Source: JANNGZ01 sp031404155
GTDB taxonomy: Bacteria > Pseudomonadota > Gammaproteobacteria > Burkholderiales > Burkholderiaceae_C
Reading direction: 5' to 3'
Assembly (NCBI GenBank): GCA_031404155.1
Contig: JANNGZ010000165.1
Coordinates: forward strand, 1-13,617
Length of the DNA stretch: 13,617 nucleotides
Notes under the pieces: model-generated
What the model was told of the DNA's origin: nothing
The model's input: the letters and a program-made list of their open reading frames with translations, nothing else
Databases searched by the model: none
In this document: in pieces, positions 1 to 5,979 of the stretch
Layout of the letters: each line of letters opens with the position of its first letter
Numbering within the stretch: position 1 is the stretch's first letter
Made by a program: the position numbers and the translations under genes

Positions 1-75
1 CGCTGGGCCTTCGGGCTGTCCAAGTCCGCGCAGGCGGACTCGGAGCCGCGGCCCTCAGTCCCCGAGGGGGTATGA
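1..75 (+). CDS. Possible C-terminal end of an upstream gene (partial)
   Basis: Frame 1 is open from the window edge to a TGA at 73-75 and would encode 24 residues ending in a Ser/Pro/Glu-rich stretch (...PRPSVPEGV). A strong hairpin follows 26 bp later, as expected after a gene end. The piece is too short to assign a family, and a second frame is also open here, so this is only a weak inference. Confidence 0.25.
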   Translation, partial: RWAFGLSKSAQADSEPRPSVPEGV

Positions 76-101
76 GCAAAGTGGCAGTGACGCGACAGCA
101 G

Positions 102-125
102 GCGGTGGTGCGCACGCACCACCGC
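102..125 (+). terminator. GC-rich hairpin, possible terminator of the upstream gene
   Basis: A perfect 10-bp stem (GCGGTGGTGC pairing with GCACCACCGC) encloses a 4-base loop GCAC. It lies between the putative upstream stop at 75 and the phaZ start at 291. No clear T-run follows, only TGTTT a few bases later, so intrinsic termination is likely but not certain. Confidence 0.4.
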
Positions 126-290
126 GATGCGTGTTTCCACGCTTGAGCCGAGACGATCCGTCGGGCAAGATGGTCGAAATTGCTGCATTGCACCAATCTG
201 CCCCGATTTGTGCGACAGTCAGACCTTGAAGAACGACTCTGCCGCTTCGCGGCACCGCGCTTCGACCGAACCAGAATTGCAGAGGCCCCC

Positions 291-1877
291 ATGCTGTATC
301 AGCTTTACGAAACCCAGCGCGCGATGCTCGCGCCGTTCGCCGAATTTGCGAGCGCGTCGTCCAAGCTCTACAACCATCCGCTCTCGCCCTTCACGCACAC
401 GCCGATGGCGCAGCGCGTTTCCGCTGGCTTCGACCTGATGCACCGGCTGGCCAAAGAGTACGAAAAGCCCAAGTTCGAGATCACCGCGGCCACGGTGGGT
501 GGGGTTGAAGTGGCGGTGCAGCAGCAAACAGCCGTCGAGAAGCCCTTCTGCCGCCTGCTGCGCTTCAAACGCTTCACCGACAACGCCGAGGCGCTGGAGG
601 TGATGAAGAGCCAGCCCACGGTGCTGGTGGTGGCGCCCCTCTCCGGCCACCACGCCACCCTGCTGCGCGACACCGTCACCAGCCTGCTGCACGACCACAA
701 GGTGTTCATCACCGATTGGACCGACGCGCGCATGGTGCCGGCCGAAGCGGGCCCCTTCCACCTCGACGACTACGTGGCGTATGTGCAGGAGTTCATCCGC
801 CACATCGGGCCCGAGGTGAACGTGATCTCGGTCTGCCAGCCCACCGTGCCGGTGCTCGCCGCGGTGTCCCTGATGGCCAGCGCCGGAGAGCCGCTGCCGC
901 GCACCCTGACGATGATGGGCGGCCCTATCGACGCCCGCAAGTCGCCCACCGCGGTGAACAACCTGGCGATGAACAAGAGCCATGAATGGTTCGAGAACAA
1001 CGTCATCTTCCGCGTGCCGCAGAACTTCCCCGGCGCGACACGGCGCGTGTACCCCGGCTTCCTGCAGCACACCGGTTTCGTGGCGATGAACCCCGACCGG
1101 CACATGAGCTCGCACTACGACTACTTCCTCGACCTGGTTCGCGGCGACGAAGACTCCGCCGACTCGCACCGCCAGTTCTACGACGAGTACAACGCAGTGC
1201 TGGACATGCCGGACATGCCGGCCGAGTACTACCTGGACACCATCAAGACCGTGTTCCAGGACTTCGCGCTGGTCAAGGGCACCTGGGTGGTCAAGGGCAA
1301 GCTGGTGCGCCCGCAGGACATCCAGACCGCCGCGCTGCTCACCATCGAAGGTGAGCTCGACGACATCTCCGGCTCGGGCCAGACCCGCGCCGCGCACGAC
1401 CTGTGCACCGGCATCCCGAAGCTGCGCCGGTTCCACTACGAGGCCGAAGGTGCGGGCCATTACGGCATCTTCTCGGGCCGGCGCTGGCGCGAGATGGTCT
1501 ACCCGCGGGTGCGTGATTTCATCTCCGAGTTCGGCAGCGACACAGCACCGCGTCCTGGCGGCACAAAGCGGACCGCCTCGAAGTCGGCGGCGAAGCCGGC
1601 CCCAGTCAAGGCGACCGCGAAGCCGACCGCAACGAAGCCCGCAACGAAGCCCGCGGCTATGCCGGCGCTGTCCAAGACGGCCGCGAAATGGGCGGCCTCC
1701 AAGGCGGAAGCAAAGTCAGTGATCTCCAAGGCGGCTGCGAGTCAGCCTTCGGCCCAGGCCGCGCCGAAGCCCGCGTCGCGCAAACCAGCGGCCTCTGCCA
1801 AGGCAGCGCCGCCGTCCAAGACCACCAAGGCGGCCAAGCGCAGCGGCCCGGCGCCACAACCGCGCTCCGCGCGCTAG
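291..1877 (+). CDS. phaZ: Intracellular poly(3-hydroxybutyrate) depolymerase with Lys/Ala/Pro-rich C-terminal tail
   Basis: The 528-residue product should hydrolyse stored PHB on cytoplasmic granules, releasing hydroxybutyrate units. Residues 1-415 match the intracellular PhaZ family (alpha/beta hydrolase with a PHB_depo_C-type C-terminus). The nucleophile motif is VCQP with Cys182 in place of the usual lipase-box Ser, as in the Ralstonia eutropha enzyme. Asp357 or Asp358 (EGELDDI) and His390 (GAGHYGIFSG) complete the expected triad. The ATG at 291 is chosen because AGAGG lies 5 bases upstream and the protein then begins MLYQLYETQRAM, typical of the family; the frame is open further upstream from a TTG at 180. 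Family members are about 400-420 residues. Residues 416-528 are an added low-complexity tail of Lys, Ala, Pro, Ser and Thr with repeated AKPA/KPAT units, resembling histone H1-like, AlgP or PhaF tails. The tail may bind DNA or the granule surface, which is inference. Confidence 0.93.
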   Translation: MLYQLYETQRAMLAPFAEFASASSKLYNHPLSPFTHTPMAQRVSAGFDLMHRLAKEYEKPKFEITAATVGGVEVAVQQQTAVEKPFCRLLRFKRFTDNAEALEVMKSQPTVLVVAPLSGHHATLLRDTVTSLLHDHKVFITDWTDARMVPAEAGPFHLDDYVAYVQEFIRHIGPEVNVISVCQPTVPVLAAVSLMASAGEPLPRTLTMMGGPIDARKSPTAVNNLAMNKSHEWFENNVIFRVPQNFPGATRRVYPGFLQHTGFVAMNPDRHMSSHYDYFLDLVRGDEDSADSHRQFYDEYNAVLDMPDMPAEYYLDTIKTVFQDFALVKGTWVVKGKLVRPQDIQTAALLTIEGELDDISGSGQTRAAHDLCTGIPKLRRFHYEAEGAGHYGIFSGRRWREMVYPRVRDFISEFGSDTAPRPGGTKRTASKSAAKPAPVKATAKPTATKPATKPAAMPALSKTAAKWAASKAEAKSVISKAAASQPSAQAAPKPASRKPAASAKAAPPSKTTKAAKRSGPAPQPRSAR

Positions 1878-1930
1878 GCCACGCGCCGACAGCGACGCGC
1901 CAGCCGGCTCACACCACGCCGAGCGCGCTG

Positions 1931-2620
1931 GTGCCGATCGCCTCCACCACCGCCGCAAGCGCCGTGACCGCCGCGCTCGCGACCGCCATCGACGCGGTGC
2001 TGCCGCAGACGCAGTGCACCCGCTGCGGCTACCCGGATTGCGCGCACTACGCGCAGGCCATTGCCAGCGGCGCGGCAGCGATCAACCAATGCCCACCGGG
2101 CGGCGCCGAGGGCATCGCGCGGCTGGCCTCGGTCACCGGCCACAAGGTGATCCCGCTGAACCCGGCCAATGGCGTCGAAGGCCCTCGTGTGCGCGCCCTC
2201 ATCGACGAGGCCTGGTGCATCGGTTGCACCCTGTGCATCAAGGCCTGCCCGGTGGACTGCATCGTCGGCGCCTCCAAGCTGATGCACACGGTGGTCACCG
2301 AGCAGTGCACCGGCTGCGAGTTGTGTGTGCCGGTGTGCCCGGTGGATTGCATTTCGCTGGTCCAGGTCACCGGCAAAAAAACCGGCTGGGACGCTTGGAG
2401 CCCCGAGCAATCGCAAGAGGCGCGTGAGCGTTATGCGTTCCGCCAATTCCGGGTTGAGCGCGAACAGCGCGAGAACGACGAGCGCCTGGCCGCCAAGGCC
2501 CAGGCCAAGCTCGACGACCTCGGCGCGGCGAGCGCGATCGAGGACCCCGAGGCGCTGGCGCGCAAACGTGCGGTGGTCGAGGCCGCGCTGGCACGCTCGC
2601 GGGCAAAACGCGATGCGTGA
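1931..2620 (+). CDS. rnfB: RnfB/RsxB-like ferredoxin, soluble form (three Fe-S cluster motifs)
   Basis: An electron-transfer protein of the RnfB family. With the GTG start at 1931 it has 229 residues. C29-x2-C32-x4-C37 followed by INQCPPGG forms the N-terminal 4Fe-4S domain. Two bacterial ferredoxin motifs follow: C96/C99/C102/C106 and C126/C129/C132/C136, each ending CPVDC. The hydrophobic membrane anchor of true RnfB is missing and the N-terminus begins just before the first cluster domain. The C-terminal ~75 residues are charged and helical (ERE.R..NDERLAAKAQAK). No rnfA, C, D, G or E lies nearby, so it probably donates electrons to another soluble partner. The start is uncertain: GTG 1931 or GTG 1964 keep all motifs, while the longer open frame from 1688 overlaps the phaZ tail and is low complexity. 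The gene follows phaZ by 53 bp and precedes nth, an order recalling rsx-nth in E. coli. Confidence 0.85.
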   Translation: MPIASTTAASAVTAALATAIDAVLPQTQCTRCGYPDCAHYAQAIASGAAAINQCPPGGAEGIARLASVTGHKVIPLNPANGVEGPRVRALIDEAWCIGCTLCIKACPVDCIVGASKLMHTVVTEQCTGCELCVPVCPVDCISLVQVTGKKTGWDAWSPEQSQEARERYAFRQFRVEREQRENDERLAAKAQAKLDDLGAASAIEDPEALARKRAVVEAALARSRAKRDA

Positions 2621-2669
2621 GAAACCGGCGCTGGTCCGGCTGCGTTCGTCGCCGCAGTCGTCCGTCTGG

Positions 2670-2732
2670 CCTGAGCTTGTCGAAGGGCTCGTGCACCCTG
2701 AGTCCGACGAAGGGCCTGAGCTTGTCGAAGGG
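2670..2732 (+). repeat. Cluster of three CTGAGC-type dispersed repeats between rnfB and nth
   Basis: The 18-mer CCTGAGCTTGTCGAAGGG occurs exactly at 2670-2687 and 2715-2732, with a degenerate copy (CCTGAGTCCGACGAAGGG) at 2697-2714. The same family recurs as an inverted pair at 12140-12197. Similar repeats are common between genes in Burkholderiales and Xanthomonadales (from memory). The cluster fills most of the gap between rnfB and nth. Confidence 0.75.
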
Positions 2733-2760
2733 CCGGCTCAACCGTGACCGTGACGCAGCC

Positions 2761-3399
2761 ATGAAGCCCGAAGACATCGAAGCCTTCTTCGCCACCCTGA
2801 AGGCGGCCAACCCGCAGCCGGTGAGCGAGCTGGAATACACCAGCGTGTTCGAGCTGCTCGCCGCGGTGCTGCTCTCGGCGCAGGCCACCGACGTGGGTGT
2901 GAACAAGGCGACGCGCCGCCTCTTCGTGGCCGCGAACACGCCGCAGAAGATGCTCGCGCTCGGCGCCGCCGGCGTCGAGGAACACATCCGCACCATCGGC
3001 CTGTTTCGCAACAAGGCCAGGAACCTGGTCGGAACCTGCCGGCTGCTGATCGACCAACATGGCGGCCAGGTGCCCCGCAGCCGCGCGGCGCTCGAAGCCC
3101 TGCCCGGCGTCGGCCGCAAGACCGCCAACGTGGTGCTCAACGTGGCCTTCGGCGAGCCGACGATGGCCGTGGACACCCATGTCCTGCGCGTCAGCAACCG
3201 CAGCGGCCTGGCGCCGGGCAAGACGCCGCTGGCGGTGGAACTGGCGCTGCTCGATCGGGTGCCCGAGGCCTACCAGGCCGACGCGCACCATTGGCTGATC
3301 CTGCACGGGCGCTATGTGTGCCAGGCGAAGAAGCCGCTGTGCGGCGAATGCCGGGTGCGCGAACAATGCGACCACGGCCGCGCGCTCGCGCCGCTCTGA
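2761..3399 (+). CDS. nth: Endonuclease III (DNA glycosylase/AP lyase)
   Basis: A base-excision repair enzyme that removes oxidised pyrimidines and cleaves the abasic site. At 212 residues it matches E. coli Nth (211) and every key residue falls at the E. coli position: Lys120 in the helix-hairpin-helix LPGVGRKTANVVLN, Asp138 in VDTHVLRVSNR, and the 4Fe-4S ligands Cys187, Cys194, Cys197 and Cys203 (C-x6-C-x2-C-x5-C). An ATG at 2617 overlaps the rnfB stop in the same frame, but translation from it would read through the repeat cluster and add 48 residues unlike any Nth, so ATG 2761 is preferred. No strong ribosome binding site is visible before 2761 (ACGCAGCC). Co-transcription with rnfB is likely but the repeats in between may affect the message. 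Confidence 0.96.
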   Translation: MKPEDIEAFFATLKAANPQPVSELEYTSVFELLAAVLLSAQATDVGVNKATRRLFVAANTPQKMLALGAAGVEEHIRTIGLFRNKARNLVGTCRLLIDQHGGQVPRSRAALEALPGVGRKTANVVLNVAFGEPTMAVDTHVLRVSNRSGLAPGKTPLAVELALLDRVPEAYQADAHHWLILHGRYVCQAKKPLCGECRVREQCDHGRALAPL

Positions 3400-3450
3400 C
3401 CTCGCGCGCACCAGCGCCTCGCGCTCTCTCGTGAAGCTACGACGGGTCAG

Positions 3451-3615
3451 GGCGCTTGAATCCCTCCACCTCGCGTCGCGGCGCGGGCCGAGGAGAGCGG
3501 GCGACCGGCTTCGTTCATGTCACCCGGCCGGGCTGCGCCCGCCCTCCTTCTCTACTTCACTACGCCGGTCGCCCGCCCTCCTCGGCTGTCCATCGTTGTG
3601 GCCCTTTCAAACGGT
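3451..3615 (-). repeat. Structured repeat element, copy A (MITE-like)
   Basis: Read on the minus strand, this copy starts near CGTTTGAAAGGG and ends near GGATTCAAGCG, giving imperfect ends of the form CGYTTGAA in opposite orientation. A long stem pairs 3564-3585 with 3488-3509 (21 of 22 bases). Inside it the core (3508-3563) holds a small hairpin CGGGC-TGC-GCCCG at 3529-3541. The core resembles that of copy B, which lies next to it in the opposite orientation. No protein is encoded. It sits between the convergent nth and alkD remnant. Non-autonomous mobile element or structured non-coding repeat is inference. Confidence 0.6.
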
Positions 3616-3785
3616 GCGAACAGCCACTGCCGCGGCCTGAGCGAAGCCGGCTGCGGCGCTGTGCGCAGCGAAGTAAAGGGGAAATGCACGGGCGGCAGCC
3701 CGTGCAGGAGGACATGAGCGGAGCACCGCGCCGCAGCCGGCTTCGATCACTCTCTGCGGTCGCGGGCAGGATCGCATTCAAGACT
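3616..3785 (+). repeat. Structured repeat element, copy B (MITE-like), inverted to copy A
   Basis: The outer stem pairs 3638-3658 with 3729-3749 (20 of 21 bases, 17 contiguous). The core (about 3665-3723) carries an 8-bp hairpin GCACGGGC-GGCA-GCCCGTGC at 3686-3705 and shares with copy A the series GYAGYGAAGTARA, CGGGC...GCAGCCCG and GACATGARCGRAGC. Like copy A it ends at an ATTCAAG (3777-3783). The outer stem sequences of A and B are unrelated, yet both pair almost perfectly. The left end is uncertain because A and B meet around 3602-3620. Confidence 0.55.
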
Positions 3786-3847
3786 TGGAGTGCCGATGCG
3801 TACCAGGCCCAATGAACACGCACTGAGCGCACTCCGGCCGCGCGCAG

Positions 3848-4360
3848 TCAGTCCTTCAGCCGCCGAGCCACCGCTTCGCTGGTCAACTCGCGCTGCGCAT
3901 CCTTGCCGACCCACTTCGCTGTCGGGTCCGTCGCGCCCGCGAGCTGCCGCGCCACCCGCACCGCGGCGGCGTTGAGCGCGCGGTTGCGTTTGCCGATCGC
4001 GCGCAGCGCCATGTTCGCCGCCTTCTTGACGAAGTTGCGCTCGTCCTGGGCCTCGCGCTCGACGAGGTCAAGGCCGCGCAGGAAGGCCTCGTCGCCGGCG
4101 CTCTTGTCGTGCACCGTCAAGCTCCAGAGCAGCGCGAACGCGGTGCGCTTCTGGAACTCGCCCGCGCCTGGCTCCACTGCTGCACCTTGTCCCACGCATG
4201 CGGCGTGCGGTCGAAGAGGTTGAAGCTCATCGCGTCGCAAAACGCCCAGTTGTCGAATTCGTCGCACCAGCGGTCCATCTGCGCGGGCGACAAGCGCGCC
4301 GGGTCGCCGACGAAAGGAGCAAGCATGCGTGCTTCATAACGCCGCTGTCCCAGAGCGAAG
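3848..4360 (-). pseudogene. DNA alkylation repair protein (AlkD-like HEAT repeat), truncated and frameshifted
   Basis: Three minus-strand frames together spell a DNA alkylation repair family protein (AlkD type, which excises N3/N7-alkylated purines). LWDSG is read at 4355-4341 in one frame, then YEARMLAPFVGDP...FDNWAFCD...HAWDKVQQW (4338 to about 4162) in a second, then GEFQKRTAFALLW to the end at 3848 in a third. Each switch fits loss of one base: at about 4338 (GGCGTTATGAA) and at about 4162 inside a GGG run (GCGCGGGCGAG). The family's N-terminal ~80 or more residues are absent, since sequence before LWDSG belongs to the neighbouring araC-type gene. The C-terminus is intact, with a conserved Lys-rich end (KWVGKDAQREL). 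The two frameshifts could be sequencing errors, but the missing N-terminus could not, so the gene is very probably dead. Confidence 0.75.
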
Positions 4361-4888
4361 GTGGCGCAGGTAGGCAACCGTCACCGGCTGCCGGTCGATC
4401 AGTTTCACGTTCATCGCGGTCTCCACCAAAGGGTTGCGGGAGACTTGATGCTGTGCCGATGCAGCGGCCGGTGCCTGACCGAACTTGCGCTGGATCTGAC
4501 CGCGCTTGCTTTGCGGCTGACCGACCTTGCGCACCGCACCGCACGCCGCGGCCGCCTGCACGCGCCGGGCCGTGGGTGAACTCGCGAAGCGCTTCCTGAA
4601 TGCACGCGCGGCCGAACCGAAGCCGACCGACAAGGCGTCGTTCAGCACCGTGGTGCGCGGTTGCGCCGCGAGCCGCATCGCCGCCACTTCCAGGCGACGG
4701 CGTCGCAGGTAGTCGCCGAGCGTTTCGCCCATCCAGGCCGCGAACAGGCGGTGGAAATGGAACGCAGAGAAGTGAGCCACCTCGGCCAGCATCGCCAGGT
4801 CGAGCGGCTGGTCGAGCTGCCGGTCGATCGCCCCGACCACCCGGTGCATGCGGCTCTTGTATTCGGTCCGGCTGTCGCGCAAAGCCAT
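4334..4888 (-). pseudogene. AraC-family regulator with GyrI-like domain, C-terminally truncated
   Basis: The 184-residue product has an AraC DNA-binding domain at residues 8-110, with a first helix-turn-helix around LAMLAEVAHFSAFHFHRLF. A linker of ~45 residues leads to the opening of a GyrI-like effector domain (VKLIDRQPVTVAYLRH, 161-176), which breaks off after His176 and reads into alkD-derived sequence to a stop at 4334. Complete relatives have a GyrI domain of ~150 residues. In the second helix-turn-helix the family pattern GFGS-AEAF-ARAF appears shortened to GFGSAARAF, suggesting a 9-bp in-frame loss in the recognition helix. ATG 4888 gives a normal N-terminus. Both defects suggest it no longer works as a regulator, although the reading frame is open. 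It starts 77 bp downstream of btuF on the same strand. Confidence 0.65.
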
Positions 4889-4965
4889 GCGGCACTCGTC
4901 GACGGGTCGGTTTGTTCAGCGGGATTTTGCGCAGCGATGCCACGCTTGCGAGACGGCCACCGCGG

Positions 4966-5979
4966 TCAGCGCGGCCCACCGTCCCGCTCACGCCGCACCT
5001 CGTCAAGCGCGCTGCAGACCGCGCGTGCACCTTCGCCGATGCGTGGCCCCTGGCGGCTGATCGTGTCGCCGGGCAGCGTGAACATCCAGCCGCGTTGTAC
5101 AGCGCGTGCGCCCTTGTGCGGTGCCCAGAGCGCAAACGCTGCGTCGCTCGGTGCGCGCTGCGCGGCGCCAGCCGCTTGCGGCCCGCTCTCGCGCGCGGTG
5201 AACAGCACTTCGGGGTCGGCGGCGAGCACCGACTCGGTCGACAGCTCGGGCACCAGCGGCTTCAGCGCGCCGAAGACATTGCGCCCGCCGCAAAGGCGGA
5301 TCACGTCGGCGATCAGGTGCTGGTCGTTCAGCGTCATCAGCGGGCGCGACCAGACTTGGTAGAACACGCTCACCGGCGCGCGCGCCGCGTGCACCGAACG
5401 CAGAGCGGCGAGTTCGCTGCGCAGTGCGGCCGCGGCCTGCTCGCCCTGCGCCGCCAGGCCCAGCAGCGCACCCACACGTTCGAGCGCGCGCGGCACATCG
5501 TCCAGCCGCCGCGGCTCGAGAAAAAACACCGGCACGCCGGTGGCCTCGATCTGCGCCAGTTCGCGCCCGGTGTTGCCCGAGCCCCAGGCCAGCACCAGGT
5601 CGGGTTGCAGCGCGAGCAGGCGTTCGATGTCCACCCGCAGTGCGTCGCCCACCCGCGGCAAGGCACGCGCGGCTGGCGGGTGGTCGCTGTACCGGTCGGC
5701 GGCGACCAAACGCACACCGCCGCCGACCGCATAGACGATCTCGGTGAGGCTCGGCGCGAGGGTGACCACACGTGCCGGCGGCGATTGCCAAGCGACGCGG
5801 CGGCCGCGGTCGTCGGTGAACTCCGCGGCGCGTGCGCCGGTGGCGGTGAGCGCGGTGAACACGACGGTCAACACGGCGTGCAGCATCACGATCAGGCGGC
5901 GCGGTGTCGCGAGGCGCCGGCGCGGCGACCCGATGAGCCAGCGCGGCGCGGCCAAGCGCTTGGGCGTTGTCACGATCAC
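4966..5979 (-). CDS. btuF: Periplasmic cobalamin-binding protein of a BtuCDF-type ABC importer
   Basis: The substrate-binding subunit that should hand vitamin B12 to BtuCD. The mature part (AEFTDDRGRRV...) has the two-lobed metal/corrinoid-binding fold of the BtuF/FhuD/HutB group: RVVTLAPSLTEIVYAVG near the start, LALQPDLVLAWGSGN, the long central helix around GALLGLAAQGEQAAAALR, and RPLMTLNDQHLIADVIRLCGG. The assignment to cobalamin rests on the riboswitch and BtuB upstream. The GTG at 5979 overlaps the btuD stop (GTGA) and has GGGGAGGG just upstream, giving 337 residues with a long Arg-rich lead before the signal peptide core LHAVLTVVFTALTATGARA. A GTG at 5973 is also possible. ATG 5886 would give 306 residues but has no ribosome binding site and a signal peptide lacking its basic start. 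Confidence 0.85.
   Translation of the reverse strand: MIVTTPKRLAAPRWLIGSPRRRLATPRRLIVMLHAVLTVVFTALTATGARAAEFTDDRGRRVAWQSPPARVVTLAPSLTEIVYAVGGGVRLVAADRYSDHPPAARALPRVGDALRVDIERLLALQPDLVLAWGSGNTGRELAQIEATGVPVFFLEPRRLDDVPRALERVGALLGLAAQGEQAAAALRSELAALRSVHAARAPVSVFYQVWSRPLMTLNDQHLIADVIRLCGGRNVFGALKPLVPELSTESVLAADPEVLFTARESGPQAAGAAQRAPSDAAFALWAPHKGARAVQRGWMFTLPGDTISRQGPRIGEGARAVCSALDEVRRERDGGPR

Noticed and set aside
180..192. TGCTGCATTGCA upstream of phaZ as a PhaR-type operator
   Set aside because: Only a loose TGC...GCA symmetry; without other sites from this genome it cannot be told from chance.
219..1460. Long open frame antisense to phaZ (413 codons)
   Set aside because: Its product is Val/His/Arg/Gly-rich with no recognisable domain; long antisense frames are expected opposite GC-rich genes.
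1688..1930. N-terminal extension of the RnfB-like protein overlapping phaZ
   Set aside because: The residues are a frame-shadow of the phaZ low-complexity tail; nothing resembles an RnfB membrane anchor.
2617..2760. Upstream in-frame ATG for nth overlapping the rnfB stop
   Set aside because: It would translate the dispersed repeats into 48 residues unlike Nth; all Nth landmark residues match E. coli numbering from ATG 2761.
3714..3815. Small open frame of 33 codons preceded by AGGAGG-like sequence inside repeat copy B
   Set aside because: Copy A has an equivalent ATG but its downstream residues (23 codons) are unrelated, so coding is not conserved; the AGGAGG is part of the repeat's core.
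3400..3847. CRISPR array or tRNA in the gene-free stretch
   Set aside because: No regularly spaced direct repeats and no cloverleaf with T-loop sequence; the structure is two inverted repeat elements.
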